IMG/VR virus record: IMGVR_UViG_3300021437_000010
Coordinates: 30,552 to 94,551 of that record
Origin: a virus
Direction: 5' to 3' (one strand)
Length of the DNA: 64,000 nt
The position numbers and the translations under genes are program-made. The notes below the pieces were generated by a model, which made no database searches, was not told the origin of the DNA, and was given only the letters and a program-made list of their open reading frames with translations. Shown here piece after piece: positions 21,428 to 29,943 of this stretch. Positions within the stretch are counted from its first letter, which is position 1; every line of letters starts with the position of its first letter.

Positions 21428-21603
21428 AATGGACAATTGAACTATTAGCAGTATCAAGCTTCTTCTCACGCGTGTGGCAACAAAATGAAAAGAGGCCTAG
21501 AGATTCACTCGTCTCTGTTACAAGCATACATGATCAAACCAAAATTTGCAATGGTTTTCAGATCGTCTTGTGTAACAGGGTACACAAAGGAAAGAAAGTA
21601 CCC

Positions 21604-22482
21604 ATGAAAGAACGATTTAACCCTTTAAACTTCAAAGCCATTGAAACCAAGTATGATGGATACAAATTCCGCTCAAGACTCGAAGCGAGATGGGCGACCT
21701 TCTTCAATGCCCTTGATATCCCCTATGAGTATGAAAAAGAAGGGTATGACCTAGAGGGGACATGGTATCTCCCTGATTTTTGGTTGCCTAAGCAAGAGTA
21801 CTTTATCGAAATCAAAGGGCAGGAGCCAACAGAGGAAGAGGCAAAAAAAGCAAAAAACCTTGCACTCTACACCAATCAATCCACGCACATCATTTCTGGT
21901 AATATTGCAGTGCCAGGTCATAAGAATGCACATTACATTCATTCTGCACATCCCCCGCTTATTCGTCTTAGCTGGCTAGATGAGTCAGGGCACCAAGAGA
22001 AAGATATTCCAACATCCTTGGATGCCCGCATAGCCATACAGAGACTTGATGAATTAGGGATGGAATTTGGAGTCGCAATGTTTGCTGGTGGTCTCAAGCG
22101 GCTAACAATAAAAAGAGCATATAATCAGTCTCTTGCTCTAGACTGGCTAGAGTCGCAAATAGAGTTAGATATACATAACCTTCACAAATTACGTGATCTC
22201 ATGCCGTTGCTAAAGAAATGTGAGAATGAACTATTTAGCATATTCTCGCAGACAGACAAAGAGAGCAATGAAAATTATAGGGTCTATGTCATAGGACAGG
22301 ACGAAGATCCTGCTCGACTAGAATGGCAAGCCTGTACTTATTGTAATATGGTTGTTATTGCTAGTGCCTCAATAAAAGGTTCAGACCCTTGGACCTGCCC
22401 ATGTTGCAAACGAGGATCTGTCACCAATGATTCCCCTCGCCTACTTGCTGCATACGAAGCAGCTCGTCAGGCCAGATTTTAG
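21604..22482 (+). CDS. PD-(D/E)XK nuclease with C-terminal zinc finger
   Basis: A 292-residue protein from ATG 21604, which is the first start after an AAAGGAAAG ribosome site; the frame is accidentally open further upstream. YKFRSRLEARWATFFNALDI at about residue 20, then YLPDFWLPKQEYFIEIKGQE at about residue 53, contains PD-x(8)-E-x-K, the catalytic core of PD-(D/E)XK nucleases, as in phage Vsr/Holliday-type enzymes. Residues about 250-270 hold CTYC ... CPCC, a zinc ribbon. It lies immediately upstream of the replication initiator. Confidence 0.75.
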   Translation: MKERFNPLNFKAIETKYDGYKFRSRLEARWATFFNALDIPYEYEKEGYDLEGTWYLPDFWLPKQEYFIEIKGQEPTEEEAKKAKNLALYTNQSTHIISGNIAVPGHKNAHYIHSAHPPLIRLSWLDESGHQEKDIPTSLDARIAIQRLDELGMEFGVAMFAGGLKRLTIKRAYNQSLALDWLESQIELDIHNLHKLRDLMPLLKKCENELFSIFSQTDKESNENYRVYVIGQDEDPARLEWQACTYCNMVVIASASIKGSDPWTCPCCKRGSVTNDSPRLLAAYEAARQARF

Positions 22483-22502
22483 ATAGGAAGCGAGGTGAAA
22501 TA

Positions 22503-23693
22503 ATGAGCAGAAGGCATAGTGTTGTAAGACATCAGGCAAATTACTTCTATGTTCCACTAGAAGATGATTTTCTTGCTATGTATGAAAAAATTGCCAAAGA
22601 ACTAGATCCTGAAAAGATACAGCAAGGTAAGCCAAAAAGCGCATCTAGTGACTGCAAGGCAATGATTGCTGCTATCCTTGAAGGATGGATGAATAGTAAA
22701 CGGACCACGGCCAAAGGCGAAGAGGACCTCTACTCTTACTTCTCTATCGACCAGCTAGTACAACAACTCAGAGGGCGATACAAGCGAAGTGTAATAATCC
22801 AGTGCTTAGGAGAGATGGAAGTAGAAGGAACCTGTACTGATCCCCAGACAGGCGATATACACACGGGAACCATCAAAAAGCGCCCGTATCTTCAAAACAT
22901 GTACGGTTACGTTTTAAACCTACCCGTAGTACAAGCACTTATAGATGCTTTACCAGAACAATCACCCTATGACATCAAAGCCAGACCAATACTTGGGCGT
23001 CCAAAGAAAAGCAGTCCAAAAACGGACGGTATTTCTGAAGAATGCAGTCCAAAAAAAGACTGCATTAAAGAAGAGAAAAGCAGTCCAAAAAAAGACGGTA
23101 TTTCGGTAAAGCAGTCCAAAAACGGACCGATTAACGCGAAAAGCAGTCCAAAAAAAGACACCCCGTTCTATACACAGAATAGTAATACACAGAATAGTAA
23201 TAACACAGAAGGAAAGAACGTAGGTGGCAAGACCATTCAAGCCACAAAGACCGAACCGGATTCGTCCACTCTTTCGCTCACTTCTTCTTCGTCTTCTCAA
23301 CTTCTCCACATTGGGGAGAAGTTATCCACGCAAGAGACCGTGACTCCAAGTCAAATACCAGTACCCTCCGAGTCAAATGAAGTGAAGCGGGTACAGGGAT
23401 ATTGGAAGAGTCTGGGTCTCATAGTCAAAATCTCCGAGCACTGGGTCATTCTTTCTGAGCATGTCCACAGCTTTGAAGAAATGGACAGCCTCTTTAAGCA
23501 TACGCAGTCCTGGGTTAATAACAACCCTCGTGTTACAGACAAAACAGTCCATCCTGGCAATCTTGTGAATTGCCTCAATGGCTGGAAGCAAGCACAAGTG
23601 TCACTCACTCAAGTCAGTCAGACAAAAGAAAAGGAAGTCGTAACCGTTGGGAATAGGCATCTTGTGAGTTTTAGTTCACGACCACGATTGTAG
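22503..23693 (+). CDS. replication initiator (lambda O / replisome-organiser-like)
   Basis: A 396-residue protein. Residues about 1-150 form a winged-helix DNA-binding domain (SIDQLVQQLRGRYKRSVIIQ, then CLGEMEVEGTC). Residues about 165-290 are a low-complexity linker with five copies of a K/S-S-P-K-K-D unit. Residues about 295-370 are a second folded domain likely to contact the helicase. The plan (DNA-binding domain, repetitive linker with the origin inside the gene, helicase-contact domain, DnaB next door) is that of lambda O. The gene is followed by dnaB after 9 bases. Confidence 0.75.
   Translation: MSRRHSVVRHQANYFYVPLEDDFLAMYEKIAKELDPEKIQQGKPKSASSDCKAMIAAILEGWMNSKRTTAKGEEDLYSYFSIDQLVQQLRGRYKRSVIIQCLGEMEVEGTCTDPQTGDIHTGTIKKRPYLQNMYGYVLNLPVVQALIDALPEQSPYDIKARPILGRPKKSSPKTDGISEECSPKKDCIKEEKSSPKKDGISVKQSKNGPINAKSSPKKDTPFYTQNSNTQNSNNTEGKNVGGKTIQATKTEPDSSTLSLTSSSSSQLLHIGEKLSTQETVTPSQIPVPSESNEVKRVQGYWKSLGLIVKISEHWVILSEHVHSFEEMDSLFKHTQSWVNNNPRVTDKTVHPGNLVNCLNGWKQAQVSLTQVSQTKEKEVVTVGNRHLVSFSSRPRL
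23011..23210 (+). other. probable replication origin: five iterons plus AT-rich repeats
   Basis: GCAGTCCAAAAA occurs at 23011, 23044, 23080, 23111 and 23143, that is every 31-36 bases. Several copies extend into a dyad (GTCCAAAAACGGAC or AGTCCAAAAAAAGACT). Immediately downstream TACACAGAATAGTAA is repeated in tandem at 23171-23185 and 23186-23200, with a third partial copy, giving an AT-rich stretch suitable for unwinding. All lie in the linker region of the initiator gene. Confidence 0.7.
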
Positions 23694-23702
23694 GAGAAAA
23701 CC

Positions 23703-25046
23703 ATGGAAAAGCAATTACCACAAAATGTTGAAGCTGAGAAGTGCGTTCTGGGTAGCATTCTGATCGACTCTGAGTCTATTACACTGGTAGCTGACTTCCT
23801 CAAGTCGAACGATTTTTACCGCAATGAGCATAGGCAAATCTATAGCGGTATGCTCAGTATTTATGCTCAACATGAGCCAGTAGATTTTCAGATACTTGCT
23901 GAGCAGCTAGAGCGTGATGGCCAACTAGAGGAAATCGGTGGATTTAGCTATCTCATGTCACTCATGAATGAGGTGCCTACCAGTAACAATATAGAGTCTT
24001 ATGCGCGTATCGTCAAGAAGAAAGCAGAAAAGCGAGAATTGATTAGAGCAGCTGGGATAATCGCTCAATCTGCTTATAGTGAGGATGAAGACGCTCTTTC
24101 GAAAGCAGAAGAGTTAATTCACTCTGTTAATCAGGGTAAGAGCATCGCTCGTATAACATCTCTTCAAGATGCCGTTTCGCGTTTCATCACCAAGTTAGAT
24201 AAGTTGCATGAAAATCGGCTTAAAGGCGTTGTGTCTGGTGTGCCTACTGGGTTTAGAGTGCTCGATCAAATCTTGGGAGGTTTTCAGCCCTCTGATCTTA
24301 TTGTCCTTGCAGCCAGACCCGCCGTTGGTAAAACTTCACTTGCTCTAAACGTTGCATTGCGCATTATCAAGGACACAACGCATAAGGGCAACAAAATCAT
24401 GATGTTCTCCCTAGAGATGGGAGAGGAACAGTTAGTTCGTAGGCTGATGTCAATGGAAGCAACGGTTGATCAAACGCGGCTGAGGACCGGAGACATTGAG
24501 GATGATGAGTGGGAACGGATTATGGCCGCCGCTGGTACGCTCTCAACTGATCGGATGTGGATTGATGATACACCTGCCATCTCGCTTACAGAGATGAGAA
24601 GCCGTGCACGCCGTATTCAATCTGAGCATGGGCTAGACTTGATCCTTGTTGACTACATGCAACTCATGAAAGCAATGCAACCCAACGGTAAACACATTGA
24701 GAACCGGACGCAAGAGGTATCTACCATCAGTCGTGGTCTCAAAGAGTTAGCAAGAGAGCTAAATGTCCCCGTAGTAGCGCTAGCACAATTGTCCAGGGCA
24801 GTTGAAAACCGCGCTGACAAGACACCTCAATTGTCTGATTTGCGTGAAAGTGGAACGATTGAGCAAGATAGTGATGTCGTGATGTTCATTCATCAAGATC
24901 CTAGCCAAGAGATGAAAAACAACGGCTATGCACTAAACATCATGGTAGCCAAACATCGTAACGGACCTGTAGGAGTTGAGACGCTGTGGTTTACACCGCA
25001 TCTTACAAGGTTTTCTGACATTGAACAGCAATTTAATGCTGACTAG
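23703..25046 (+). CDS. dnaB: replicative DNA helicase DnaB
   Basis: A 447-residue protein of full DnaB length. The N-terminal domain (PQNVEAEKCVLGSILIDSES) precedes a RecA-like motor: Walker A AARPAVGKTSLALNVA near residue 205, Walker B LDLILVDYMQLM near 315 and the arginine-finger region near the C-terminus. It unwinds DNA ahead of the fork as a hexamer, loaded by the initiator encoded just upstream. ATG 23703 follows TAGGAGAAAACC. Confidence 0.97.
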   Translation: MEKQLPQNVEAEKCVLGSILIDSESITLVADFLKSNDFYRNEHRQIYSGMLSIYAQHEPVDFQILAEQLERDGQLEEIGGFSYLMSLMNEVPTSNNIESYARIVKKKAEKRELIRAAGIIAQSAYSEDEDALSKAEELIHSVNQGKSIARITSLQDAVSRFITKLDKLHENRLKGVVSGVPTGFRVLDQILGGFQPSDLIVLAARPAVGKTSLALNVALRIIKDTTHKGNKIMMFSLEMGEEQLVRRLMSMEATVDQTRLRTGDIEDDEWERIMAAAGTLSTDRMWIDDTPAISLTEMRSRARRIQSEHGLDLILVDYMQLMKAMQPNGKHIENRTQEVSTISRGLKELARELNVPVVALAQLSRAVENRADKTPQLSDLRESGTIEQDSDVVMFIHQDPSQEMKNNGYALNIMVAKHRNGPVGVETLWFTPHLTRFSDIEQQFNAD

Positions 25047-25067
25047 CAACCAGAAAGGATTTTTATC

Positions 25068-25823
25068 ATGAATACACCAAATCAAGATCGCATCCAAGAG
25101 TTACGTACAATGCCATACGAGGCATACTTGAAGACGTCAGAGTGGAAAGCAAAGCGAGATCAGTCACTGGAGCGTGATGGTTATCGCTGTCGCGCCTGCA
25201 ATAGTAGCGAAAAACTACATGTACACCACCGCACTTATGCACGACGTGGGAACGAAGATATCAATGACCTGACCACTCTTTGCCAGAGTTGCCATGAACA
25301 CTTCCACAAAAAGATAAGCCAGACTGAAATCATGGTACAAACCTATGATGCACCTGTAGTCATTCTTTCTAACGAAGAACAGGCTCTACGTTTGGAAGAC
25401 CAATTAATTGGTCTGATTATGCGGTATCCCGATGTGTGCCCGCATCTTGCAGGAATACTCCAGGAATGTGATTTTATAGATACCAACACACAAGAATTGT
25501 TCTGTGTATTCAGCAATACATATTCTTCTGATGCTTCTTTTACGCTTCAAAATCTTGAACAATTTGTACCATCAGGCCTGATGCCTACTGCACTCAGGGC
25601 GATGAAGTCTATGAAGTTAGAACATCTGATTGATGAGGCAAAACAAGTGAAATACGCTAGAAAGATAGCAATGCGCATGAAACGCTTGATGTTGTCGAGA
25701 TCAAACGAAAAATTGCAGGTGCTTATAGAAGAGGCTGCTATTTCAGGTGATATTGCTGCTGAGGGTCAACTCAGACGAAATATACAAGAAAATCGCAAAC
25801 TAATGCTGATACTGCATATGTAG
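25068..25823 (+). CDS. HNH nuclease fused to a DnaG-like helicase-binding domain
   Basis: A 251-residue protein. Residues about 20-85 are an HNH nuclease: CRACNSSEKLHVHHRTYAR and DINDLTTLCQSCHEHFH, with the HH pair and both CxxC knuckles. Residues about 100-250 (ALRLEDQLIGLIMRYPDVCP, then a helical bundle ending in RRNIQENRKLMLI) look like the C-terminal DnaB-interaction domain of DnaG primase. The gene follows dnaB after 21 bases. An inference is that the nuclease is tethered to the helicase. The HNH part is firm; the DnaG-tail similarity needs a profile search. Confidence 0.65.
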   Translation: MNTPNQDRIQELRTMPYEAYLKTSEWKAKRDQSLERDGYRCRACNSSEKLHVHHRTYARRGNEDINDLTTLCQSCHEHFHKKISQTEIMVQTYDAPVVILSNEEQALRLEDQLIGLIMRYPDVCPHLAGILQECDFIDTNTQELFCVFSNTYSSDASFTLQNLEQFVPSGLMPTALRAMKSMKLEHLIDEAKQVKYARKIAMRMKRLMLSRSNEKLQVLIEEAAISGDIAAEGQLRRNIQENRKLMLILHM

Positions 25824-25854
25824 ACGCAGAAAGCGAAGAGGAGAAAGCATCGTG

Positions 25855-26052
25855 ATGACGAACGAACAGATCTTGCAGTGGGCAGCTAGTATAAACTTCG
25901 CACATATCAACATCACGCCGACCTGTCATATTCGCTATGGCAGGCAGCAATGGGAAACGAGACTACCAGAACTCACTGCTAAACAGAGGATGACATTGCA
26001 GGGCAAGATTGAGCGATGTGAAGCAAGGTTATCGAAAGAGAGAGCATCATGA
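25855..26052 (+). CDS. small hypothetical protein
   Basis: A 65-residue protein. GTG 25852 and ATG 25855 both fit behind GAGGAGAAAG; ATG is preferred. It is helical with an ITPTCHIRYG strand. The end overlaps the next gene by 4 bases. Confidence 0.5.
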   Translation: MTNEQILQWAASINFAHINITPTCHIRYGRQQWETRLPELTAKQRMTLQGKIERCEARLSKERAS

Positions 26053-27224
26053 GCACAATGATAGCAACCAGAACTGTGTATCCCATTGGGTACTCGACGC
26101 TTGGCTCTCAAGAGTACATTGACGGGCTGATGAGCAGCCCGCAAACGCTCTTGATCGACACAAGGATCAGCCCTAAATCCTGGAATGCAGAGTGGAGCAA
26201 AGATGCACTGCAAGAGAAATATGGCGATAGGTACCGTTGGGCAGGACGGTACCTAGGCAATACAGCGTTACGGACTGGTCGTATTGCGATCGCTAATCCA
26301 GCGGTAGGCATCAAAGGACTGATCACGTATCTCAACGAAGGGCATGATCTGGTTCTACTTTGTCAATGCAGGCAATTTTTGAATTGCCATATGAGCGAGA
26401 TAGTGAAGCTTTTACATGATAAGATGCCAGAGGTTGAGGTCGTGCAGCAACAGTCCGATACTATCCCATGCTTAAGCATCAGACAGCCTTGGGCTTGGCT
26501 CATTGTCAACGGTTTCAAGAATATTGAAAATCGTGATTGGCCAACAGATTACAGAGGCCCGTTGCTCATCCATGCTGGCAAGGCTTTTGATGAAGACTGC
26601 TTCACTCGCACTACAATTGATCTCGATCTCTTTGATCGTTTCGGGATCGAAGTATTCAATTCGATCCCAAGGTGCACCACAGATTATCGATTAGGCTGCA
26701 TTATCGGTCAAGCTGATTTAGTTGATGTGGTCGAGAAGAGCGATAGTCGATGGTTCTGTGGTGACTACGGATTTGTTCTGGAGAATGCAAGGACTATCGA
26801 CCCTATCCCTTATGCTGGCAAACTTAAACTCTTCGATGTGCCTAGAGATGTTGTTCAGGTTGCTCCTGTTTGCTCACCAGAAGGCCAAGAAGAGGCATTG
26901 GTAGTTGAAATTGATGCAGAGGAGGTTGTAGACATAGCGCCTCCAGATTTGGCTCCTGGCAATAATGCTGAGGATAACAAAGAAATCCATAACCATTGTG
27001 TTGTCTGTGGAGAACTAGCAACAGTTGCCAGTCCATCTGGTCGAGAGGACAGCATCTATTGCGAAACTCACGGACATTGTTTAAGATGTGGGTCAAGCGT
27101 CGAGCATTTCGTAAGGCATCCATACATCACAAATTACGTCTGTAAATGCGTTGTCCAGTTTGAGATGCAAAGGCAACGCGATGAGGATATAAAGCAAGCA
27201 AAGCCTGTAGCATTTAGTTTTTGA
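26049..27224 (+). CDS. DUF488-ASCH-zinc finger fusion
   Basis: A 391-residue three-part protein. Residues about 10-125 (YPIGYSTLGSQEYIDGL, IDTRISPKSW, YGDRYRWAGRYLGN, LLCQC) match DUF488. Residues about 138-265 (CLSIRQPWAWLIVNGFKNIE, then YRGPLLIHAGKAF) are an ASCH domain, the PUA-like fold that binds RNA or modified bases. Residues about 310-370 hold CVVCGELA, CETHGHCLRC and CKC, a zinc site. DUF488 and ASCH in one chain suggest recognition or processing of modified nucleotides; the reaction is unknown. Confidence 0.75.
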   Translation: MSTMIATRTVYPIGYSTLGSQEYIDGLMSSPQTLLIDTRISPKSWNAEWSKDALQEKYGDRYRWAGRYLGNTALRTGRIAIANPAVGIKGLITYLNEGHDLVLLCQCRQFLNCHMSEIVKLLHDKMPEVEVVQQQSDTIPCLSIRQPWAWLIVNGFKNIENRDWPTDYRGPLLIHAGKAFDEDCFTRTTIDLDLFDRFGIEVFNSIPRCTTDYRLGCIIGQADLVDVVEKSDSRWFCGDYGFVLENARTIDPIPYAGKLKLFDVPRDVVQVAPVCSPEGQEEALVVEIDAEEVVDIAPPDLAPGNNAEDNKEIHNHCVVCGELATVASPSGREDSIYCETHGHCLRCGSSVEHFVRHPYITNYVCKCVVQFEMQRQRDEDIKQAKPVAFSF

Positions 27225-27274
27225 GAATTCAGGTAGTTGCTCTGAAATATGGGTAACTACCTTAGAGGTGTGTT

Positions 27275-27364
27275 ATGCATATAACGCTTTGGGAGTGCGT
27301 TGTAGGTGCTCCTGTCATTGTGTTTAGCGTTATGTGCATCATTGAATTATTTAGAAAGGACTAG
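27275..27364 (+). CDS. 29-aa membrane peptide
   Basis: ATG 27275 lies 6-10 bases after GAGGTG. The peptide MHITLWECVVGAPVIVFSVM, then CIIELFRKD, is one hydrophobic helix with a charged C-terminus. It ends 4 bases before the dCTP deaminase start, so the two are co-translated. Small membrane peptides of this kind are easily missed; the role is unknown. Confidence 0.5.
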   Translation: MHITLWECVVGAPVIVFSVMCIIELFRKD

Positions 27365-27368
27365 TATT

Positions 27369-27971
27369 GTGTTGTCAGACAAGCGCATCATTGAAGAGAT
27401 GCAAAATGGCAATATTGTCATTGAGCCATTTGACGAGCGGCAATTAGGCACTAACAGCTATGATTGCCGATTAGGTGAATGGTACTTTGCTCAAGACATC
27501 GAAGGCCAGGAACTGCGTCTCTTCAGCGAGGACATAAGAACATCATGGGGAGGGCCACGCAAAGCGAAAAATGGGGAGATCCCTGTGAGGCCTGGTGAAA
27601 CTATCTTAGCGCATACCATGGAGATTGTTGGTGGACAAAACGGATTCCTTGCTAAAATGCATACGCGCTCTACAGTTGCAAGAAGTGGATTAAGTGTATG
27701 TAGGTGTGCAGGTTTAGGAGATGTTTTTTACATCAACATCTGGGTGATGGAGATTTCAAATCATACTCACAATACTATCTGGATACCAGTTGGAGGACGT
27801 ATTTGTCAAATGTGCTTTTATGAGACGGGAGAAACGCTAAAGAGTTATTCTGGCAGCTACGGGCAAAAGGAGGCATGGTCACCAAATGATATGTTACCTT
27901 CGGCAAAGTCTGATTGGTCAGTAGCAGAGTATCGAAATAGAGAGGAAAATAATGGAAGTACCGCCAAATAG
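27369..27971 (+). CDS. dcd: dCTP deaminase
   Basis: A 200-residue protein from GTG 27369, behind AAAGGA. QLGTNSYDCRLG at about residue 25 and HTRSTVARSGL at about 95 are the trimer and nucleotide-binding motifs of the dCTP deaminase/dUTPase fold; the catalytic Glu is in WVMEISNHTHN. It converts dCTP to dUTP, feeding thymidylate synthesis by ThyX at 28583. A 20-base overlap joins it to the next gene. Confidence 0.9.
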   Translation: MLSDKRIIEEMQNGNIVIEPFDERQLGTNSYDCRLGEWYFAQDIEGQELRLFSEDIRTSWGGPRKAKNGEIPVRPGETILAHTMEIVGGQNGFLAKMHTRSTVARSGLSVCRCAGLGDVFYINIWVMEISNHTHNTIWIPVGGRICQMCFYETGETLKSYSGSYGQKEAWSPNDMLPSAKSDWSVAEYRNREENNGSTAK

Positions 27972-28176
27972 TGATCACTACAAGAAACTAGCAATCGAGC
28001 CGTTGACTGTCATTCTCGCAAATAACTATGGTTTCCTCAAAGGCAACGCTATCAAGTATTTAATGCGAGAAGAGTACAAGAATGGCGTGGATGATTTAGA
28101 GAAGGCGATATGGTATATCAAGTTACTCGTCAAAGAGCGAGAGCGTGCAAATGGCGAGATTATTCGAGAAGACTAA
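27952..28176 (+). CDS. DUF3310 (SaV-like) protein
   Basis: A 74-residue protein. DHYKKLAIEPLTVILANNYG and KGNAIKYLMREEYKNGVDDL, then EKAIWYIKLL, match the DUF3310 family common in phage nucleotide-metabolism regions. Its function is not established. It overlaps dcd by 20 bases. Confidence 0.8.
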   Translation: MEVPPNSDHYKKLAIEPLTVILANNYGFLKGNAIKYLMREEYKNGVDDLEKAIWYIKLLVKERERANGEIIRED

Positions 28177-28334
28177 TAAGCCCATCAGCAGATAGCCTAC
28201 AGACTATCCCTGCAAAACAACAGGTGGCTTGCAGTAGTATAAAGCTATATTCTACCGCGAAGCCTGATACTCTCTCAGAAACGCATTGTGACGCGATATG
28301 GAGCATCCGACAAAATCAGGAGGTGATCAACAAC

Positions 28335-28586
28335 TTGGCAAAGTCAACATGTGTCGCTTGCAGCGAGGTATTCTTCTCAATCTCAGGTTTCAATATGCAT
28401 CGTGTAGGTGGATATGGTGATGCCATATATAGTGATAAACAAGTCATAGGATATACAAAACCAGATAGAAGGTGCTTATCACCTCTTGAAATGGCAAGCA
28501 AGGGTATGGGCAGGAACAAGAGAGGACTATGGTCAACAGGTCTTTTTGATGCTTCTATGTTCGAAAAGAAAGGAAGTGAAGAATGA
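28335..28586 (+). CDS. FDXHR-type putative zinc-binding protein
   Basis: An 83-residue protein from TTG 28335, 11 bases after an unusually perfect SD (AGGAGGTGATC, 28318-28328). CVACSEVFFSISGFNMHR and RRCLSPLEMASKGMG are the cysteine pair, F-D/N-x-HR motif and RRCL motif of this family of small phage zinc proteins. A longer upstream frame has no SD. It overlaps thyX by 4 bases. Confidence 0.7.
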   Translation: MAKSTCVACSEVFFSISGFNMHRVGGYGDAIYSDKQVIGYTKPDRRCLSPLEMASKGMGRNKRGLWSTGLFDASMFEKKGSEE

Positions 28587-29422
28587 GCAATCCAACAGTT
28601 TTCACCACATCGCAAGGCACGCGCTACCTCAAAGAGCCGGGCGTTGTTCTTCTCTCCAGGCCGTCTGTAGATCTCTCTGGTATGTCGGCTTTTCTTGATG
28701 GTCTGGGCTGCTCAGAGTATCTCAATGACCCGACCAATTTACCCAGTGGTACGCAACTCTGCAAGACTGCTGGCCAGCTCTGCTACATGTCGTTCGGAGA
28801 GAAACGAACAAAGAATGACAATGCTGAGAAGTATTTTGAACACATTAAAGAGGCGTATCATGGCAGTGTATTAGAACATGCTAACTACAGTGTATTGCTT
28901 TATGGCGTGTCTCGCAGTCAAACACATGAACTAATCACGCATAGGTTTCTTAGCAAGTCTCAAGTGTCACAACGCTATGTATCAGGCAATTTATTGCGTT
29001 TTGTTGAGAGACCAGAATATCAGGATGATGAAGAGTTACATGCGATGTTTGAGGAGCGTATTGATAAAACATTCAAAGAGTATCATATCATTGCAGGTAA
29101 ATTGCTAGAAAGGCAAAAGGCAGGAAATAAAATACTGATTGCTGATATTAAGACTGACCTGAGAAAGAAGGTCAATCAGGCGGCTCGTTCAGTTCTTCCA
29201 AACGAAACAGAAGCTCCATGCATAGTAACGACAAATATACGCGCATGGAGACATATCATAGAATCTCGTGCGCATATAGGAGCGGAGATAGAGATACGCG
29301 CATTAGCCATGAAAGTGTTTCACCTTCTTCAATCTACTGAGCCGATTCTCTTTGCCGACTATACAGTAGAAGGGCTTGCAGACGGCACTGAAGCGGTTAG
29401 AACAGAATACCGCAAAGTGTGA
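28583..29422 (+). CDS. thyX: flavin-dependent thymidylate synthase ThyX
   Basis: A 279-residue protein. ELITHRFLSKSQVSQRYV near residue 120 aligns with the ThyX signature RHR-x7-S, but the first Arg is Thr here (THR). EAPCIVTTNIRAWRHIIESR near residue 210 is the second conserved block. ThyX methylates dUMP to dTMP using FAD and methylene-tetrahydrofolate. Together with dCTP deaminase it gives the phage its own dTTP supply. Confidence 0.9.
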   Translation: MSNPTVFTTSQGTRYLKEPGVVLLSRPSVDLSGMSAFLDGLGCSEYLNDPTNLPSGTQLCKTAGQLCYMSFGEKRTKNDNAEKYFEHIKEAYHGSVLEHANYSVLLYGVSRSQTHELITHRFLSKSQVSQRYVSGNLLRFVERPEYQDDEELHAMFEERIDKTFKEYHIIAGKLLERQKAGNKILIADIKTDLRKKVNQAARSVLPNETEAPCIVTTNIRAWRHIIESRAHIGAEIEIRALAMKVFHLLQSTEPILFADYTVEGLADGTEAVRTEYRKV

Positions 29423-29551
29423 TTTCACCGTCCGTGCAATGTCTGCACGACCTGTTGACAATCAACATAACTGTATGTTACTCTTTGTGCATGAAGAGGC
29501 AATTGTGCCTCGCTATTATTTCAAAGTCAGTTTTAGAATGAGAGACAAACA

Positions 29552-29755
29552 ATGACACAAACAAACACCGGATTGTTGACCGTTCGTGAAGTAGCACAAT
29601 CTTTGCGTGTCGATGATACAACCGTGAGGCGTTGGATTAAAAATGGTGTATTAGCGGCAATTTCGTTACCACATAGAAATACTCGTCAGGCTTATCGAGT
29701 AAAAAGCGATACTCTTAACGAGTTGCTTATGACCACCACAGTAGCCACTGCCTAG
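29552..29755 (+). CDS. excisionase-type helix-turn-helix protein
   Basis: A 67-residue protein. LTVREVAQSLRVDDTTVRRW followed by IKNGVLAAI and a wing is a typical excisionase/MerR winged helix. It stands alone between a promoter-like TTGACA (about 29454) and the terminator at 29759. It may be the Xis of a prophage form, although no integrase is in the window. Confidence 0.8.
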   Translation: MTQTNTGLLTVREVAQSLRVDDTTVRRWIKNGVLAAISLPHRNTRQAYRVKSDTLNELLMTTTVATA

Positions 29756-29758
29756 CCC

Positions 29759-29793
29759 TTAGACCAGCTTGCTTCCTTGCAACTGGTCTCTTA
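29759..29793 (+). terminator. rho-independent terminator
   Basis: AGACCAG-C-TTGC pairs with GCAA-CTGGTCT around a TTCCTT loop; CTTATTT follows. It ends the excisionase-like gene. Confidence 0.8.
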
Positions 29794-29943
29794 TTTACAC
29801 ATACAGTACATGATGACAGGACATACGTTCAACTAGAGAGAATACGTTGATATATGCAAATACATCATTTAGAGAGACAGCCTGGATATAAACCGGGGAG
29901 CCTTGTGAGAGGTTGGCATAGGCAGAATTCAGGAGAATTGAGA

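Noticed and set aside
21025-21603. Start of a 485-codon frame with its own SD running into the PD-(D/E)XK gene
   Set aside because: It crosses a strong promoter/operator, another gene with a better SD and an intergenic hairpin. The nuclease has its own start at 21604. A short peptide starting at 21025 cannot be excluded.
23005-23160. Regular repeats resembling a CRISPR array
   Set aside because: Repeats are only 12 bases, spacing varies, they lie in a coding frame and have no cas genes; iterons fit better.
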